A stretch of DNA of 64,000 bases from Paenibacillus pabuli NBRC 13638 (GCF_001514495.1 NZ_BCNM01000014.1:1-64000), one strand, 5' to 3'; shown: positions 35,135 to 43,975, counted from the first letter of the stretch. Numbers and translations: made by a program. Notes: a model not told the origin generated them from the letters alone.

Positions 35135-35638
35135 ATGGTCAGTAATACGATCTTGGAGCTACTTCATCAGCATGGTTATCTGATTTTTTATTTTGCCTTC
35201 TCCTTGGGGCCATTTGGAATACCCATTCCGAATGAAATTACGATAATCAGCGGTGCCATATTGAGCCACATGGGTGTTATCCATTCCTGGATCACATACT
35301 TCTGTATTTTATCAGGTCTATTGACGGCTATGACCGTTGCTTATTTTGCAGGGAAGTTGTTTGGGCCAAAGATACAACACAGACTTCAACATAATAAACA
35401 TTTCATCAAGGCCGAACTGATTCTGAATACTCGTGGCAATTGGGCGATGTGTATAGCTTTGTTCATTCCAATCGTACGATATGCTCTCCCTTTGGTCATC
35501 GGGCTAAGCGGTGTACACTTCAGAAAATTTGCTCTAATTTCTTATTCCAGTGCTTTGTTTTGGACCATCACGTACTTTATAGCGGGCACCTACTTTGGCA
35601 ACTCCATTCTATCTGCACTTCATTCATTTCAATTCTAA
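35135..35638 (+). CDS. DedA family membrane protein
   Basis: 167 residues, about four to five hydrophobic segments. Family marks are FGIPIPNEITIISGAIL near the start and FIPIVRYALPLVIGLSGVHF in the C-terminal half. DedA/SNARE-associated proteins translocate lipids (for example undecaprenyl phosphate or phosphatidylethanolamine) across the membrane and affect peptide-antibiotic resistance. RBS AAGGAGGTG. First gene of an operon with a methyltransferase and a two-component system, which suggests that membrane-lipid state is being sensed and adjusted. Confidence 0.9.
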   Translation: MVSNTILELLHQHGYLIFYFAFSLGPFGIPIPNEITIISGAILSHMGVIHSWITYFCILSGLLTAMTVAYFAGKLFGPKIQHRLQHNKHFIKAELILNTRGNWAMCIALFIPIVRYALPLVIGLSGVHFRKFALISYSSALFWTITYFIAGTYFGNSILSALHSFQF

Positions 35639-35670
35639 ATTCGTTTGCTAACATACTGGAGGAAAATCAA

Positions 35671-36237
35671 TTGAATTTCAATGAAACCATTATATTTCTA
35701 AAAGGCTTTCTTCACAGTCCCAAAAATGTAGGTAGTGTCATTCCCAGTTCTCGATTTCTGGCGAAGAAAATGACTGATCAGGTGCCATGGTTAGAGGTAA
35801 AAGCAGTAGCAGAGCTCGGATCAGGTACAGCGGCTATCACCCGCTTTATTCTTAACCAGGCATATGATACAACTAAAGTGTTATTGTTTGAGATGGATGA
35901 GACCATGCGAACTAATCTGCAGGCAGCATACCCAAACTTCTCCTGTTATCCGAATGCGACTCACTTAGTAGCTTCTATGAAGCAAGAGGGTATTCAGCAA
36001 TTGGATTGTATTTTCAGCGGGTTGCCTTTTTTTAATTTTGAGCCTGAATTGAGAAATCACTTAATCAACCAAATCCATAAGGCACTCAAACCCGGAGGTT
36101 TATTCATTGCATTTCAATATTCACTTCAAATGAAAAAGAAACTTTCCAAACACTTTATTATTGAAAAAATAGAATTCGAGCCTTTGAATCTCCCACCTGC
36201 GTTTGTTTATGTCTGTCGCAAGAAGGAAACAATTTAA
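35671..36237 (+). CDS. Class I SAM-dependent methyltransferase, phospholipid-methyltransferase-like
   Basis: 188 residues starting at a TTG with TGGAGG eight bases upstream. SAM-binding motif AVAELGSGTAAITRFIL, acidic loop VLLFEMDETM and post-motif LDCIFSGLPFFNF. The opening FLKGFLHSPKNVGSVIPSSR is typical of the phosphatidylethanolamine N-methyltransferase-like group, such as PmtA-type and antibiotic-biosynthesis relatives. Only 32 bp behind DedA, so co-transcribed. A lipid substrate is an inference from this N-terminus and from the DedA neighbour. Confidence 0.85.
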   Translation: MNFNETIIFLKGFLHSPKNVGSVIPSSRFLAKKMTDQVPWLEVKAVAELGSGTAAITRFILNQAYDTTKVLLFEMDETMRTNLQAAYPNFSCYPNATHLVASMKQEGIQQLDCIFSGLPFFNFEPELRNHLINQIHKALKPGGLFIAFQYSLQMKKKLSKHFIIEKIEFEPLNLPPAFVYVCRKKETI

Positions 36238-36273
36238 ACAGTCTTTTATAACATCAATAAAGGAGCGTCATTA

Positions 36274-36954
36274 ATGAATACCGTACTCGTTGTCGATGAT
36301 GATCCCGAAATTAGGGATGTCATTCATGTCTATTTACGTAATGAAGGATATCATGTCATTGAAGCGGCCGATGGAGAAGAAGCACTGAATATTATCAAAA
36401 CCACATCGGTTCATCTTGTGATTCTGGATGTGATGATGCCCAAATTGGACGGAATTAAAGCCTGTTTTAAAATAAGAGAAATATCGACCACTCCCATTAT
36501 CATGCTATCCGCCAAGGAAGAAGACATTGATAAAATTACGGGTCTGACGACCGGGGCGGATGATTACATGATCAAGCCATTTAATCCGCTCGAATTACTC
36601 GCTCGTGTAAAAGCTCAGCTCCGGCGTCAAACACTAATGGGAAACGCAGATTTCAACTCACTTATCCTTATTAAAGACCTGATAATTGATAAGAGTAAAC
36701 ATTCTGTAAAGTTAAAGGAAGCTGAGATTCCGTTAACACCTCTGGAATTTTCTATTCTCGCTTTGCTAGCCAGCCATCCGGGACAGGTTTTTAGTTCTGA
36801 GAAGATTTATGAGGCTGTATGGAAGGAACCCTACGGGTATTCGGATAATACCGTAATGGTTCATATTCGCAATTTGCGAGAGAAACTTAAAGAGAATCCA
36901 AGAGATCCTCATTATATTAAAACCGTATGGGGAGTTGGATACAAAATTGACTAA
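36274..36954 (+). CDS. OmpR/VanR-type response regulator
   Basis: 226 residues. Receiver: acidic pair DDDPE, phosphorylation Asp in VILDVMMPKLDG (about residue 52), Lys in DYMIKPF. C-terminal winged helix (TPLEFSILALLASHPG, NTVMVHIRNLREKL, VWGVGYKID). Overlaps the kinase start. Very likely binds the TCTTTAGA direct repeats at 35050-35068 and so controls its own operon. Confidence 0.94.
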   Translation: MNTVLVVDDDPEIRDVIHVYLRNEGYHVIEAADGEEALNIIKTTSVHLVILDVMMPKLDGIKACFKIREISTTPIIMLSAKEEDIDKITGLTTGADDYMIKPFNPLELLARVKAQLRRQTLMGNADFNSLILIKDLIIDKSKHSVKLKEAEIPLTPLEFSILALLASHPGQVFSSEKIYEAVWKEPYGYSDNTVMVHIRNLREKLKENPRDPHYIKTVWGVGYKID

Positions 36955-38053
36955 ACTTTTACCACAAACCAAACCCGACAAAAGGATACAGATCCATATT
37001 CTGAATCGAATGGTAGTCAGTTTAATCATCTCAATAGTTGGTTCCGTCATTATCAATAATGGTCTGGTTGTGAGTATTACAAAAATCAGTGAACGGATAG
37101 AACAGCCTTGGCTTCTCAACATTTTTCCTTATGTGCTGACACCCACCTTTATCGTGATCTTCACCTTTACTTTTTTGGTGTCCACGCGAAAAATTGTAAG
37201 AGACCTGATGACATTGGAGAAAGGACTTCAATACATATCTGAGGGTAATCTGGACTATCGGGTACCTGTTGATCGGCAAGATGAACTGGGACGAGTTGCG
37301 TCCAACATCAATCACATGACCGAACAGTTACAACAGCAGATTGTTAAAGAACGTGAATTGGAGAAATCCAAAATGGATATGATCACAGGCATTTCACATG
37401 ATTTGCGAACACCTCTCACCAGCATTATCGGATACATTGAGCTTCTAAGAACAGACTCCTTTCAAGACAAAGCGGAATATACAAGGTTCGTGGAGAACAC
37501 CTATAACAAAGCGACGCATTTAAAAAAGTTGCTGGATGATTTATTTGAGTATACCCGACTCACTTCAGTTGACACCCAATTGAATCTAAAAAAGATTGAT
37601 CTATATCAACTTTTGGATCAATTGTTATTCGAATTTCAACCTCTGGCCCAGGAAAATGGTATTCACATGAAGAAAGATATCGGCGATGCCCCCATCATCG
37701 CCTACATCGACAGTGATAAAATTGCGCGAGCTATCGATAATCTTTTGATGAATGCCCTAAAATATTCGGTTAAGCCAGGAATGATCGATATTCGAATGAG
37801 GATACATCATGATCAAATTACTATTGAAGTCGAAAATAAAGGAACCCCACTGACGAATGAGCAGAAGGAAAGGTTGTTTGACCGATTTTATAAAGTTGAC
37901 TATTCAAGAAACAGTGAAGGTATTCAATCAGGGTCTGGCTTAGGGCTATCCATTGCAAAGAATATTGCGGAATTACATCAAGGCACTTTAACTCTCCATC
38001 ATATTCATGACATCTTTATATTTCAGCTGCGTTTTCCTGCGAATTTTGGATGA
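36947..38053 (+). CDS. HAMP-domain sensor histidine kinase (VanS-like)
   Basis: About 368 residues, two membrane helices (VVSLIISIVGSVIINNGLVV and FPYVLTPTFIVIFTFTFLVS), hardly any extracellular loop between them, then HAMP, the H-box ISHDLRTPLT and a GHKL domain with NLLMNALKYS, FDRFYKVD and GLGLSIAKNIAE. The short sensor region points to intramembrane sensing, as in kinases for cell-wall antibiotics. I take TTG 36947, which overlaps the regulator stop; TTG 36935 also fits the frame but touches its ribosome site. Confidence 0.9.
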   Translation: MTKLLPQTKPDKRIQIHILNRMVVSLIISIVGSVIINNGLVVSITKISERIEQPWLLNIFPYVLTPTFIVIFTFTFLVSTRKIVRDLMTLEKGLQYISEGNLDYRVPVDRQDELGRVASNINHMTEQLQQQIVKERELEKSKMDMITGISHDLRTPLTSIIGYIELLRTDSFQDKAEYTRFVENTYNKATHLKKLLDDLFEYTRLTSVDTQLNLKKIDLYQLLDQLLFEFQPLAQENGIHMKKDIGDAPIIAYIDSDKIARAIDNLLMNALKYSVKPGMIDIRMRIHHDQITIEVENKGTPLTNEQKERLFDRFYKVDYSRNSEGIQSGSGLGLSIAKNIAELHQGTLTLHHIHDIFIFQLRFPANFG

Positions 38054-38059
38054 AAAAAA

Positions 38060-38079
38060 CCGCCAGCGAAAGCTGGCGG
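38060..38079 (-). terminator. Rho-independent terminator of the YjcZ gene
   Basis: 8-bp stem CCGCCAGC/GCTGGCGG with a tetraloop and seven T on the minus strand, 17 bases past the stop at 38097. It may also serve the convergent kinase gene. Confidence 0.85.
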
Positions 38080-38096
38080 AATTGGCAAGCTACATA

Positions 38097-38228
38097 TTAA
38101 ACTAAGAAAGCTTTGGAGATGATGACCAACAAAATAAAGAGAACCAGAATTGCACCGATGGATGTGAAACCGCCGTATCCTCCACCAAGTCCTCCTACAT
38201 TTCCATTTCCATATCCTACTTCACTCAT
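38097..38228 (-). CDS. YjcZ family sporulation peptide
   Basis: 43-residue peptide: Gly-rich head (MSEVGYGNGNVGGLGGGYGG) followed by one hydrophobic helix (SIGAILVLFILLVIISKAFL). This head-plus-helix plan is the YjcZ/CHP01732 family of small spore-associated membrane peptides of Bacillota. GGGGGAAG precedes the ATG by four bases, and its own terminator follows. It lies opposite a spurious plus-strand frame. Probably expressed during sporulation from its own promoter. Confidence 0.85.
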   Translation of the reverse strand: MSEVGYGNGNVGGLGGGYGGFTSIGAILVLFILLVIISKAFLV

Positions 38229-38311
38229 GCGTCTTCCCCCTCTTTTGTGGTATGCGTTAGATTATTCAGCTTTGTTGATTTTGACAAGGCTGTGAACAAA
38301 AAGGGGCAGTC

Positions 38312-38422
38312 ATGGATGAAGCCCATAAGTACGGTTTGAGTATGGCCAAATCCGAGATCGATCCGCGATTCGAATACGTAAGCTTCACTTTTATAGCCGC
38401 TAGTTGTTTTTTAAATAGTTAA
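38312..38422 (+). CDS. Possible 36-residue peptide, unknown
   Basis: ATG with AAAAAGGGGC just upstream opens a 36-codon frame (MDEAHKYGLSMAKSEIDPRF ...) that ends in a hydrophobic SFTFIAASCF stretch. It is antisense-oriented between the YjcZ and serine hydrolase genes. I know no homologue; it could be chance. Confidence 0.25.
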   Translation: MDEAHKYGLSMAKSEIDPRFEYVSFTFIAASCFLNS

Positions 38423-38430
38423 GCAGCAAT

Positions 38431-40482
38431 TTACTTTAGGTGGATTTTGAAGATATCTCCGGCTTCACCACCAAAAACGATAAAACCACCTTCTGGAAGC
38501 TGCGTCGATTGTTGATTGGTCGCTACGGAAAAGTGAACTACTTCACCTTTATCGTTATATACGGCATACCCTCCACTCTCTGGAGAATCAACTGTTAACA
38601 ATTTGTTCGCCGAGCGGGAGTCGATAGCATACCACCGGGCTTGCCCGTTTGACGGAATGGTGGTAACTCCTGTTTTTCCGCCAAAGATTGGAGTAATGGC
38701 ATCCTCAGCGATGTACTCCTGCCCACTCTGAATCAAAACTTCAGCGCCATTCTTTGTATAGAGTTGCAAGTCAAATGCGTCTCTTCCATTCATAACTGGA
38801 ATCTCAACAATATTCTCTGCATTGTCCGGATCAACCACTCGCGTGCCGTTCGCGTAACCATTCTCCGCATCTACGGACAGGTTCTTGATCAACATCGATG
38901 GAAGCAGATAGAAGATCGACGTTATTTTTTCATCCAGCGCGTAATATTTCGAGCCGTTGCGAGCCGCCCATTTCTCTTTCGTTGCTGTGTCCAGCTCGTT
39001 AGGTTTCAGTTTCTCATAATCATAGGTGTTCATCACCGTTTGGCCTAATCCCGGTAACGTTATAGTCGCCTGAATTTTAACATACACCTTCTCGTTACGT
39101 TCTTTCTCGAAACTGACCTTCACACTTCCATCGGGACTCGTAAATTGTCCTTCACCTGTGTACACATAGTTCTGCTCCGGGATAAGTCCTCCCTGCAACG
39201 CAGGCAGTTTGATGTCGCCATTTTTAATGTCAATATCCAGCGTTGTGCCTACCGTACCGTAGAGACCCGAATACGAATTCAACTCTGCCGGCATCCTTAC
39301 TTTGACGGGTGTAGAGAATGTCTGATCGGGCTGTATCTCCTTAATAATCCCTTGATCCTCAAGAACCTCGAGCAGAACTTTACTGGCAAACATCTGGTTA
39401 TAGATAGATGACCCGCCAGAAGAAAGAACGGCCATTGAAATATCATGTTCAGGTATAGTGATCAATGATGCATGATACAACATGGTGTCTCCACCTTTGG
39501 CAAGCGCTGTAATACCATAATCGCTAAACGGTGCAAGGTCAACGGCATCCCATCCCAGACCGTAATTGAAGACATTTCTTTCTTCGGATACCCATATTCC
39601 TTGACGGTATTCATGATTTTGCATGGACTCTGCCGAGGATTCGGACAGAATATCCGGCCTGTTCCCCATCAATACTTCTGCAAATTGGCTTAATTCTTCT
39701 GCAGTCGAGTAGATTCCACCTGTACCGATGATATTGGCATTTTCGACAGGCAGTTTCGTTTCAATCGTAGGCCAATATATTTCAGATAATCGTTTTCTAT
39801 CAAAAGAATCTAGTGGTGTCTTGGTTGCTTCCAACTGTAACGGATCGCTGATGAACTTGGCGATATATTCGCTGTAGCTTAGCCCACTCACCCGTTCAAC
39901 CAATATTTCAAGCAACTGGAAGCCGTCATTGCAATAAACGGAATAGGCTCCCGGCTTAGATTTAAGCTGTTCAGACTTAAGTTTGAGCAATAATTCATCA
40001 TGATTGCGGGTATCATTATCGTCAAACAACATGCTGTTTCCATAATGTGTACCGTAGAGTCCAGAAGAATGATTCATCAGCATGCGCGGGGTGATCTGGG
40101 TATAGCGGGTATCCGCCATCTCAAAGTCTTTAATATACGTCGTAAGAGGCTGATCCAGATCTACTTTACCGGAATCGACCAGCATCATGGTGGCAGCCGT
40201 GACATACATTTTGCTTACGGAGCCTATTCCGAACATGCTCTCTTTATCCACTGACATCTGAGATGCCTTATCGTGGAGTCCAACACTATCCGACAAAATG
40301 AACTTCCCTTCATCCATGATGGCATATTGCAGACTTGTGACACCATAATTCTGTACCATCTCTGTGGCGATTCTGTTGGCCTGAGCCTCAATCGTTGAGC
40401 CCTTGTCCGCCTCTGCGAGGACGCTTGTCATTGGAGTGACCACAAGCACCGCAGTACATAGCATACTGATTAGTTTCTTCAT
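38431..40482 (-). CDS. Secreted serine hydrolase, class C beta-lactamase/PBP4* type
   Basis: 683 residues with signal peptide (MLCTAVLVVTPMTSVLA). Catalytic motifs SVSK (Ser about residue 91) and YCN (Tyr about 183) belong to the beta-lactamase/D-Ala-D-Ala peptidase-like fold; the domain spans about residues 30-370. The remaining 300 residues are beta-rich and include two repeated-looking segments (DIDIKNGDIKLPALQ, WYAIDSRSANKLL). Such proteins may be esterases or peptidases at the cell surface; beta-lactam hydrolysis is unlikely to be the main role. It lies downstream of an AgrC/AgrA-like pair, separated by a terminator. Confidence 0.88.
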   Translation of the reverse strand: MKKLISMLCTAVLVVTPMTSVLAEADKGSTIEAQANRIATEMVQNYGVTSLQYAIMDEGKFILSDSVGLHDKASQMSVDKESMFGIGSVSKMYVTAATMMLVDSGKVDLDQPLTTYIKDFEMADTRYTQITPRMLMNHSSGLYGTHYGNSMLFDDNDTRNHDELLLKLKSEQLKSKPGAYSVYCNDGFQLLEILVERVSGLSYSEYIAKFISDPLQLEATKTPLDSFDRKRLSEIYWPTIETKLPVENANIIGTGGIYSTAEELSQFAEVLMGNRPDILSESSAESMQNHEYRQGIWVSEERNVFNYGLGWDAVDLAPFSDYGITALAKGGDTMLYHASLITIPEHDISMAVLSSGGSSIYNQMFASKVLLEVLEDQGIIKEIQPDQTFSTPVKVRMPAELNSYSGLYGTVGTTLDIDIKNGDIKLPALQGGLIPEQNYVYTGEGQFTSPDGSVKVSFEKERNEKVYVKIQATITLPGLGQTVMNTYDYEKLKPNELDTATKEKWAARNGSKYYALDEKITSIFYLLPSMLIKNLSVDAENGYANGTRVVDPDNAENIVEIPVMNGRDAFDLQLYTKNGAEVLIQSGQEYIAEDAITPIFGGKTGVTTIPSNGQARWYAIDSRSANKLLTVDSPESGGYAVYNDKGEVVHFSVATNQQSTQLPEGGFIVFGGEAGDIFKIHLK

Positions 40483-40577
40483 TAATAATTTCCTCCCTTA
40501 TGATGCTGTTCGTATGATTGCATTCATCATATCCGGGAAGAAACATTAAAAACGAAGACGAACCCTGAATGGAAAAA

Positions 40578-40610
40578 AACAATCCCCGAACGGTATGTTC
40601 AGAGATTGTT
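40578..40610 (-). terminator. Terminator of the AgrC-like kinase gene
   Basis: On the minus strand AACAATC ... GATTGTT with an inner GAAC/GTTC pair, then seven T. It overlaps the kinase stop codon, so readthrough into the serine hydrolase gene should be limited. Confidence 0.7.
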
Positions 40611-41897
40611 CATGTCAAACGGAAGCACGACCATGTTATTGAATGTTCGATGATGATTCTCAATACTCATATGCCCACCATACTTTTCGCACATTCTCGA
40701 TATATTGGTTAGGCCGATCCCATGATACTCCGGATTGGGCTTCTCACTCTTGAAGTGAGTCACTTTTTGCTCCACATGATTCACAATCTGAATAACGAGT
40801 GCAGAAGCCGTGGAGTGAATCGCAACTAGGATATACCTGTCTTCGGCATGTTTGACTTTCTTGGAAGCCTCGATGGCATTATCGAGCATATTTCCGAGTA
40901 CAACGCACATATCATAACGGTCAATATGGATATGTTGTGAATGGAGCCCAATACGGGTGTCGATTTTGATCCCGTTTGCCTGCCCCACAGCAATGGTATT
41001 CGTAACAAGGGCGTCGATAACGAGATTGCCAGAGTTTACCCGTTGGTATGCTCCTTCGATCTTGTTCAACGTAAGTCTAATATGATCACCTGCCGCATCA
41101 AGCTTGTTTTGCTTGATACATTCATCAATGTACAGGAACTGCTGATTAATATCATGGATGATGCTTTTCACGTTTTTGAAACTGTGCACCGTCTTCTCAT
41201 AGTTGGCATCCTGGTAGTCCATCTGAAGCTGCAACTGGGCATTTTCATGCGCGAGCTGAACCTTTTCTACCATATTATCGAATACATAGACAATGAACAC
41301 ATTGAGAAAAAGGGAGCCTAGCACGGAAACGACATAATATATATTTTTCTCACTATATATCGAGGCTACATTGATCTGATATATCGTAATGGTGGGTACG
41401 ATCAGAAACAAGAAATAATAGCGATAATGCACAGCGAAACTCCTGCGTTTGGCAATAAGGCGGACAATCTGAATGACTATGAACATGATACTGCAACCAA
41501 GCAGCATCACCTTGGAGAGCAACCAATGATTTTCCCCATTGAAATGATCCCATGTGCTGTAATCCGTGGAGTCCAGAGCACCTATAATATATACGGCAAT
41601 GAAATTCACCGTTGTGATCAGGACCGCATACAGGACGGTGAAGATAAGTTTAATTTTAAACTCCACCTCATAGGATTGTGCCAGACTGAAGATGAATAGC
41701 AAAGCAACGACGGACGAAACGACAGGTGGAAATGAAGATGCCAAATAGAAATAACCCAGTACGACAAACAGGACGAAATAGATTGCTCTATGCCGCTTGT
41801 GCCTGGACTTACCAAGCACAGAATCGAAATAGAAATTGACCTGGAATGCCATAAGCAAGGTAACAGCGAGGACGGATAAGATCATATACGCATCCAT
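40599..41897 (-). CDS. AgrC-like sensor histidine kinase (GHKL family)
   Basis: 432 residues, about six to seven membrane helices to residue 215, then a coiled segment, the His box SIIHDINQQFLYID and a GHKL domain with NMLDNAIEASKK and GIGLTNISRMCEKYGG. This is the polytopic layout of peptide-pheromone kinases (AgrC/ComD) and of citrate/LytS relatives. No AgrB/AgrD-like gene is seen near it. It starts one base behind the LytTR regulator stop. Confidence 0.88.
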   Translation of the reverse strand: MDAYMILSVLAVTLLMAFQVNFYFDSVLGKSRHKRHRAIYFVLFVVLGYFYLASSFPPVVSSVVALLFIFSLAQSYEVEFKIKLIFTVLYAVLITTVNFIAVYIIGALDSTDYSTWDHFNGENHWLLSKVMLLGCSIMFIVIQIVRLIAKRRSFAVHYRYYFLFLIVPTITIYQINVASIYSEKNIYYVVSVLGSLFLNVFIVYVFDNMVEKVQLAHENAQLQLQMDYQDANYEKTVHSFKNVKSIIHDINQQFLYIDECIKQNKLDAAGDHIRLTLNKIEGAYQRVNSGNLVIDALVTNTIAVGQANGIKIDTRIGLHSQHIHIDRYDMCVVLGNMLDNAIEASKKVKHAEDRYILVAIHSTASALVIQIVNHVEQKVTHFKSEKPNPEYHGIGLTNISRMCEKYGGHMSIENHHRTFNNMVVLPFDMNNL

Positions 41898-41898
41898 A

Positions 41899-42639
41899 TC
41901 AATGCACCCTCATGATCATGTATTTGGTATAGGCATCCTTGACTTCCTTGACTTTGGAACGGCCTATAGGTAATTCGGTACCATTTAGCATGACGACCTG
42001 GGCCCCGGCGAACTTCTGGACATGCATCAGGTTGATGATAATGGAGCGATGGATTTGCAAGAAACCATGATCTTTCAAGGCGGCAGCATAACCGGATAGG
42101 ATGCCTTTGCTTTCATATGAGTTTTCCTGAGTCACAAATTTTAATTTGTTCTTGACCGTCAAACTCTTGATGACCTCAATCCAGAGAATATCATCGTATT
42201 TCAGCAGCAATTCTTCATAGTCTGACTTAATCAGTACATACTTTTTGTCCAACGCTTTAAAATATTGGCACAGCTTAATCATTTTCTCCTCGAAGATATG
42301 CGGCAGGATTGGTTTGATCATATATTGAAAAGTAACCACATCAAAGCTCTCCACCATATACTCGGGGTAGCTTGTCAGAAACATGATTTGCACATCCAGA
42401 TACTTCATATTCCTGATTTCTTTAGCTGTCTGGATTCCGTTCATTCCGCTCATCTCCACATCCATGATAAGGATATGAAAAGTGTCCCCAACGTTTTTAT
42501 AATGTGAGACGAGCTGCTCTCCGGATGCAAATAATGTAATTTGAAAATCAATATTCGTTTTTAGAGATAAGGAGATAAGCATCGTTTTTACAAGCTCTCT
42601 TTGGTTCTCCTCGTCATCACAGATTGCAACATTGAACAT
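41899..42639 (-). CDS. AgrA/LytTR-type response regulator
   Basis: 246 residues. Receiver with CDDEENQ, phosphorylation Asp in ILIMDVEMSGMNG, then the LytTR DNA-binding domain (SDYEELLLKYDDILWIEVIK ... FLQIHRSIIINLMHV ... ELPIGRSKVKEVKDAY). ATG 42639 has AAGGCGGA upstream; the frame could open at 42666 without a good site. Works with the following kinase. Target genes are unknown; the secreted serine hydrolase downstream is a candidate. Confidence 0.9.
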   Translation of the reverse strand: MFNVAICDDEENQRELVKTMLISLSLKTNIDFQITLFASGEQLVSHYKNVGDTFHILIMDVEMSGMNGIQTAKEIRNMKYLDVQIMFLTSYPEYMVESFDVVTFQYMIKPILPHIFEEKMIKLCQYFKALDKKYVLIKSDYEELLLKYDDILWIEVIKSLTVKNKLKFVTQENSYESKGILSGYAAALKDHGFLQIHRSIIINLMHVQKFAGAQVVMLNGTELPIGRSKVKEVKDAYTKYMIMRVH

Positions 42640-42760
42640 GTTTGAACATCCGCCTTTCATCGACATCGACGCTGAATTTCACTCTCAAATATACAATTTT
42701 ATCACAGGTTTAAGGGCAAAATTGAGATGAAACGCATGATTCAAACCCTAAAATGCACAA

Positions 42761-42790
42761 AAACCGCTAACCTTTTCAGATTAACGGTTT
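42761..42790 (-). terminator. Terminator downstream of pdxS
   Basis: 10-bp stem with one mismatch, AAACCGCTAA/TTAACGGTTT, loop of 10; on the minus strand it ends in GGTTTTTGTG. Confidence 0.7.
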
Positions 42791-42795
42791 AATAG

Positions 42796-42957
42796 TTATG
42801 GATGGATACCGATGGCAATTCCTACATCGCTTATTCCATATCCATGATGCGTCATATGAACAGGGGGCATCGTCATAATGGCAACCATGACAATCTGAGT
42901 AAGAATCATGACCGTTGCGGCAATGATGATGCCACGCATATGGACACTCGTTATCAT
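42796..42957 (-). CDS. Possible small membrane peptide behind pdxS
   Basis: A 53-residue frame (from ATG 42957) between the pdxS stop and its terminator. One strong hydrophobic helix (IIIAATVMILTQIVMVAIMT), followed by a His/Gly-rich tail. The ribosome site is weak (GCGAAGA). It takes the place where pdxT would usually be but shares no glutaminase feature. May be non-coding. Confidence 0.3.
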   Translation of the reverse strand: MITSVHMRGIIIAATVMILTQIVMVAIMTMPPVHMTHHGYGISDVGIAIGIHP

Positions 42958-42986
42958 ATTCTTCGCTTGTTCGACAAAGCCTACGC

Positions 42987-43868
42987 CTACCAACCGCGGT
43001 TGGACATGCGCTCTTCTGGAGCCAATTTAGAAATTTCAATGCCTTTCATAGGGGCGCCCAAGTTTTTGGATACTTCGGCAATCAGTTTGTAATCCGTGTA
43101 ATGTGTTGTAGCTTCAACGATGGCACGAGCAAATTTCTCAGGGTTATCGGATTTGAAAATACCTGATCCTACAAACACACCGTCTGCTCCCAGATGCATC
43201 ATTAGTGCTGCGTCAGCCGGAGTAGCTACACCGCCTGCTGCAAAGTTAACGACAGGAAGTTTTCCGTTTTCATGAACTTCGCGCAATAGTTCATAAGCTA
43301 CACCCAGATTTTTTGCTTCAGCGTATAACTCGTCCTTGGACATGTTTTTCACTTTGCGGATCTGGCTGTTAATCAGACGCATATGACGAACTGCCTCAAC
43401 AATGTTGCCCGTTCCAGGCTCACCTTTTGTACGAATCATCGATGCACCTTCACCAATACGGCGAAGAGCCTCTCCCAAATCTTTGGCGCCACATACAAAT
43501 GGTACAGTGAATTCATGTTTATCGATATGGAATACTTCGTCCGCAGGCGTAAGAACTTCACTTTCATCAAGATAGTCCACACCTAGGGATTCTAGTACTT
43601 TGGCTTCTATGTAATGACCGATACGCGCCTTGGCCATAACCGGAATAGACACAACCTTCATAACCTCTTCCACGATGGTTGGATCTGCCATGCGGGCTAC
43701 ACCGCCGGCTGCGCGAATATCGGAGGGTACCCGTTCAAGAGCCATAACAGCTGTTGCCCCAGCCGCTTCAGCGATTTTAGCTTGCTCTGCATTCATGACG
43801 TCCATGATGACGCCACCTTTTTGCATCTCAGCCATTCCTCTTTTTACACGATCTGTACCTGTTTGCAT
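42987..43868 (-). CDS. pdxS: Pyridoxal 5'-phosphate synthase subunit PdxS
   Basis: 293-residue TIM-barrel subunit that builds PLP from ribose 5-phosphate, glyceraldehyde 3-phosphate and ammonia. Near-complete family match: MAEMQKGGVIMDVMNAEQAK, RVPSDIRAAGGVARM, the ribose-binding Lys in VMAKARIGH, DESEVLTPADE, VCGAKDLGEALRRI and FAAGGVATPADAALMM. PdxS normally works with the glutaminase PdxT encoded next to it; no pdxT follows here, only a short frame and a terminator. Divergent from the PdxR gene, with a 28-bp palindrome between them. A second pdxS-pdxT locus elsewhere is likely but unseen. Confidence 0.97.
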   Translation of the reverse strand: MQTGTDRVKRGMAEMQKGGVIMDVMNAEQAKIAEAAGATAVMALERVPSDIRAAGGVARMADPTIVEEVMKVVSIPVMAKARIGHYIEAKVLESLGVDYLDESEVLTPADEVFHIDKHEFTVPFVCGAKDLGEALRRIGEGASMIRTKGEPGTGNIVEAVRHMRLINSQIRKVKNMSKDELYAEAKNLGVAYELLREVHENGKLPVVNFAAGGVATPADAALMMHLGADGVFVGSGIFKSDNPEKFARAIVEATTHYTDYKLIAEVSKNLGAPMKGIEISKLAPEERMSNRGW

Positions 43869-43947
43869 GATTGTATTCCTCCTAATTTAACTTGTGGATG
43901 GTTTTCAAAAAAAGGCATCGTTCCAAACTATGATTTAGTATAAAATG

Positions 43948-43975
43948 ATATTGGACAACTAAAAAGATCCAATAT
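43948..43975. promoter_or_regulatory. Putative PdxR operator
   Basis: Inverted repeat ATATTGGA-N12-TCCAATAT in the gap between pdxS and pdxR. Its position and 20-bp half-site spacing suit a dimeric MocR/PdxR regulator. No -35/-10 could be fixed with confidence. Confidence 0.55.

Noticed and set aside
36274..38053. vanRS-type vancomycin-resistance system
   Set aside because: The regulator and kinase resemble VanR/VanS in layout, but no vanHAX-like genes are present; the neighbours are DedA and a methyltransferase.
38113..38295. Pro-rich plus-strand frame of 60 codons
   Set aside because: It is the antisense reading of the YjcZ peptide gene, whose Gly codons read as Pro on the other strand.
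40388..40582. 64-codon frame as a pheromone precursor for the AgrC-like kinase
   Set aside because: It overlaps the signal-peptide region of the serine hydrolase antiframe, is rich in charged residues and has no AgrD-type Cys/thiolactone core.
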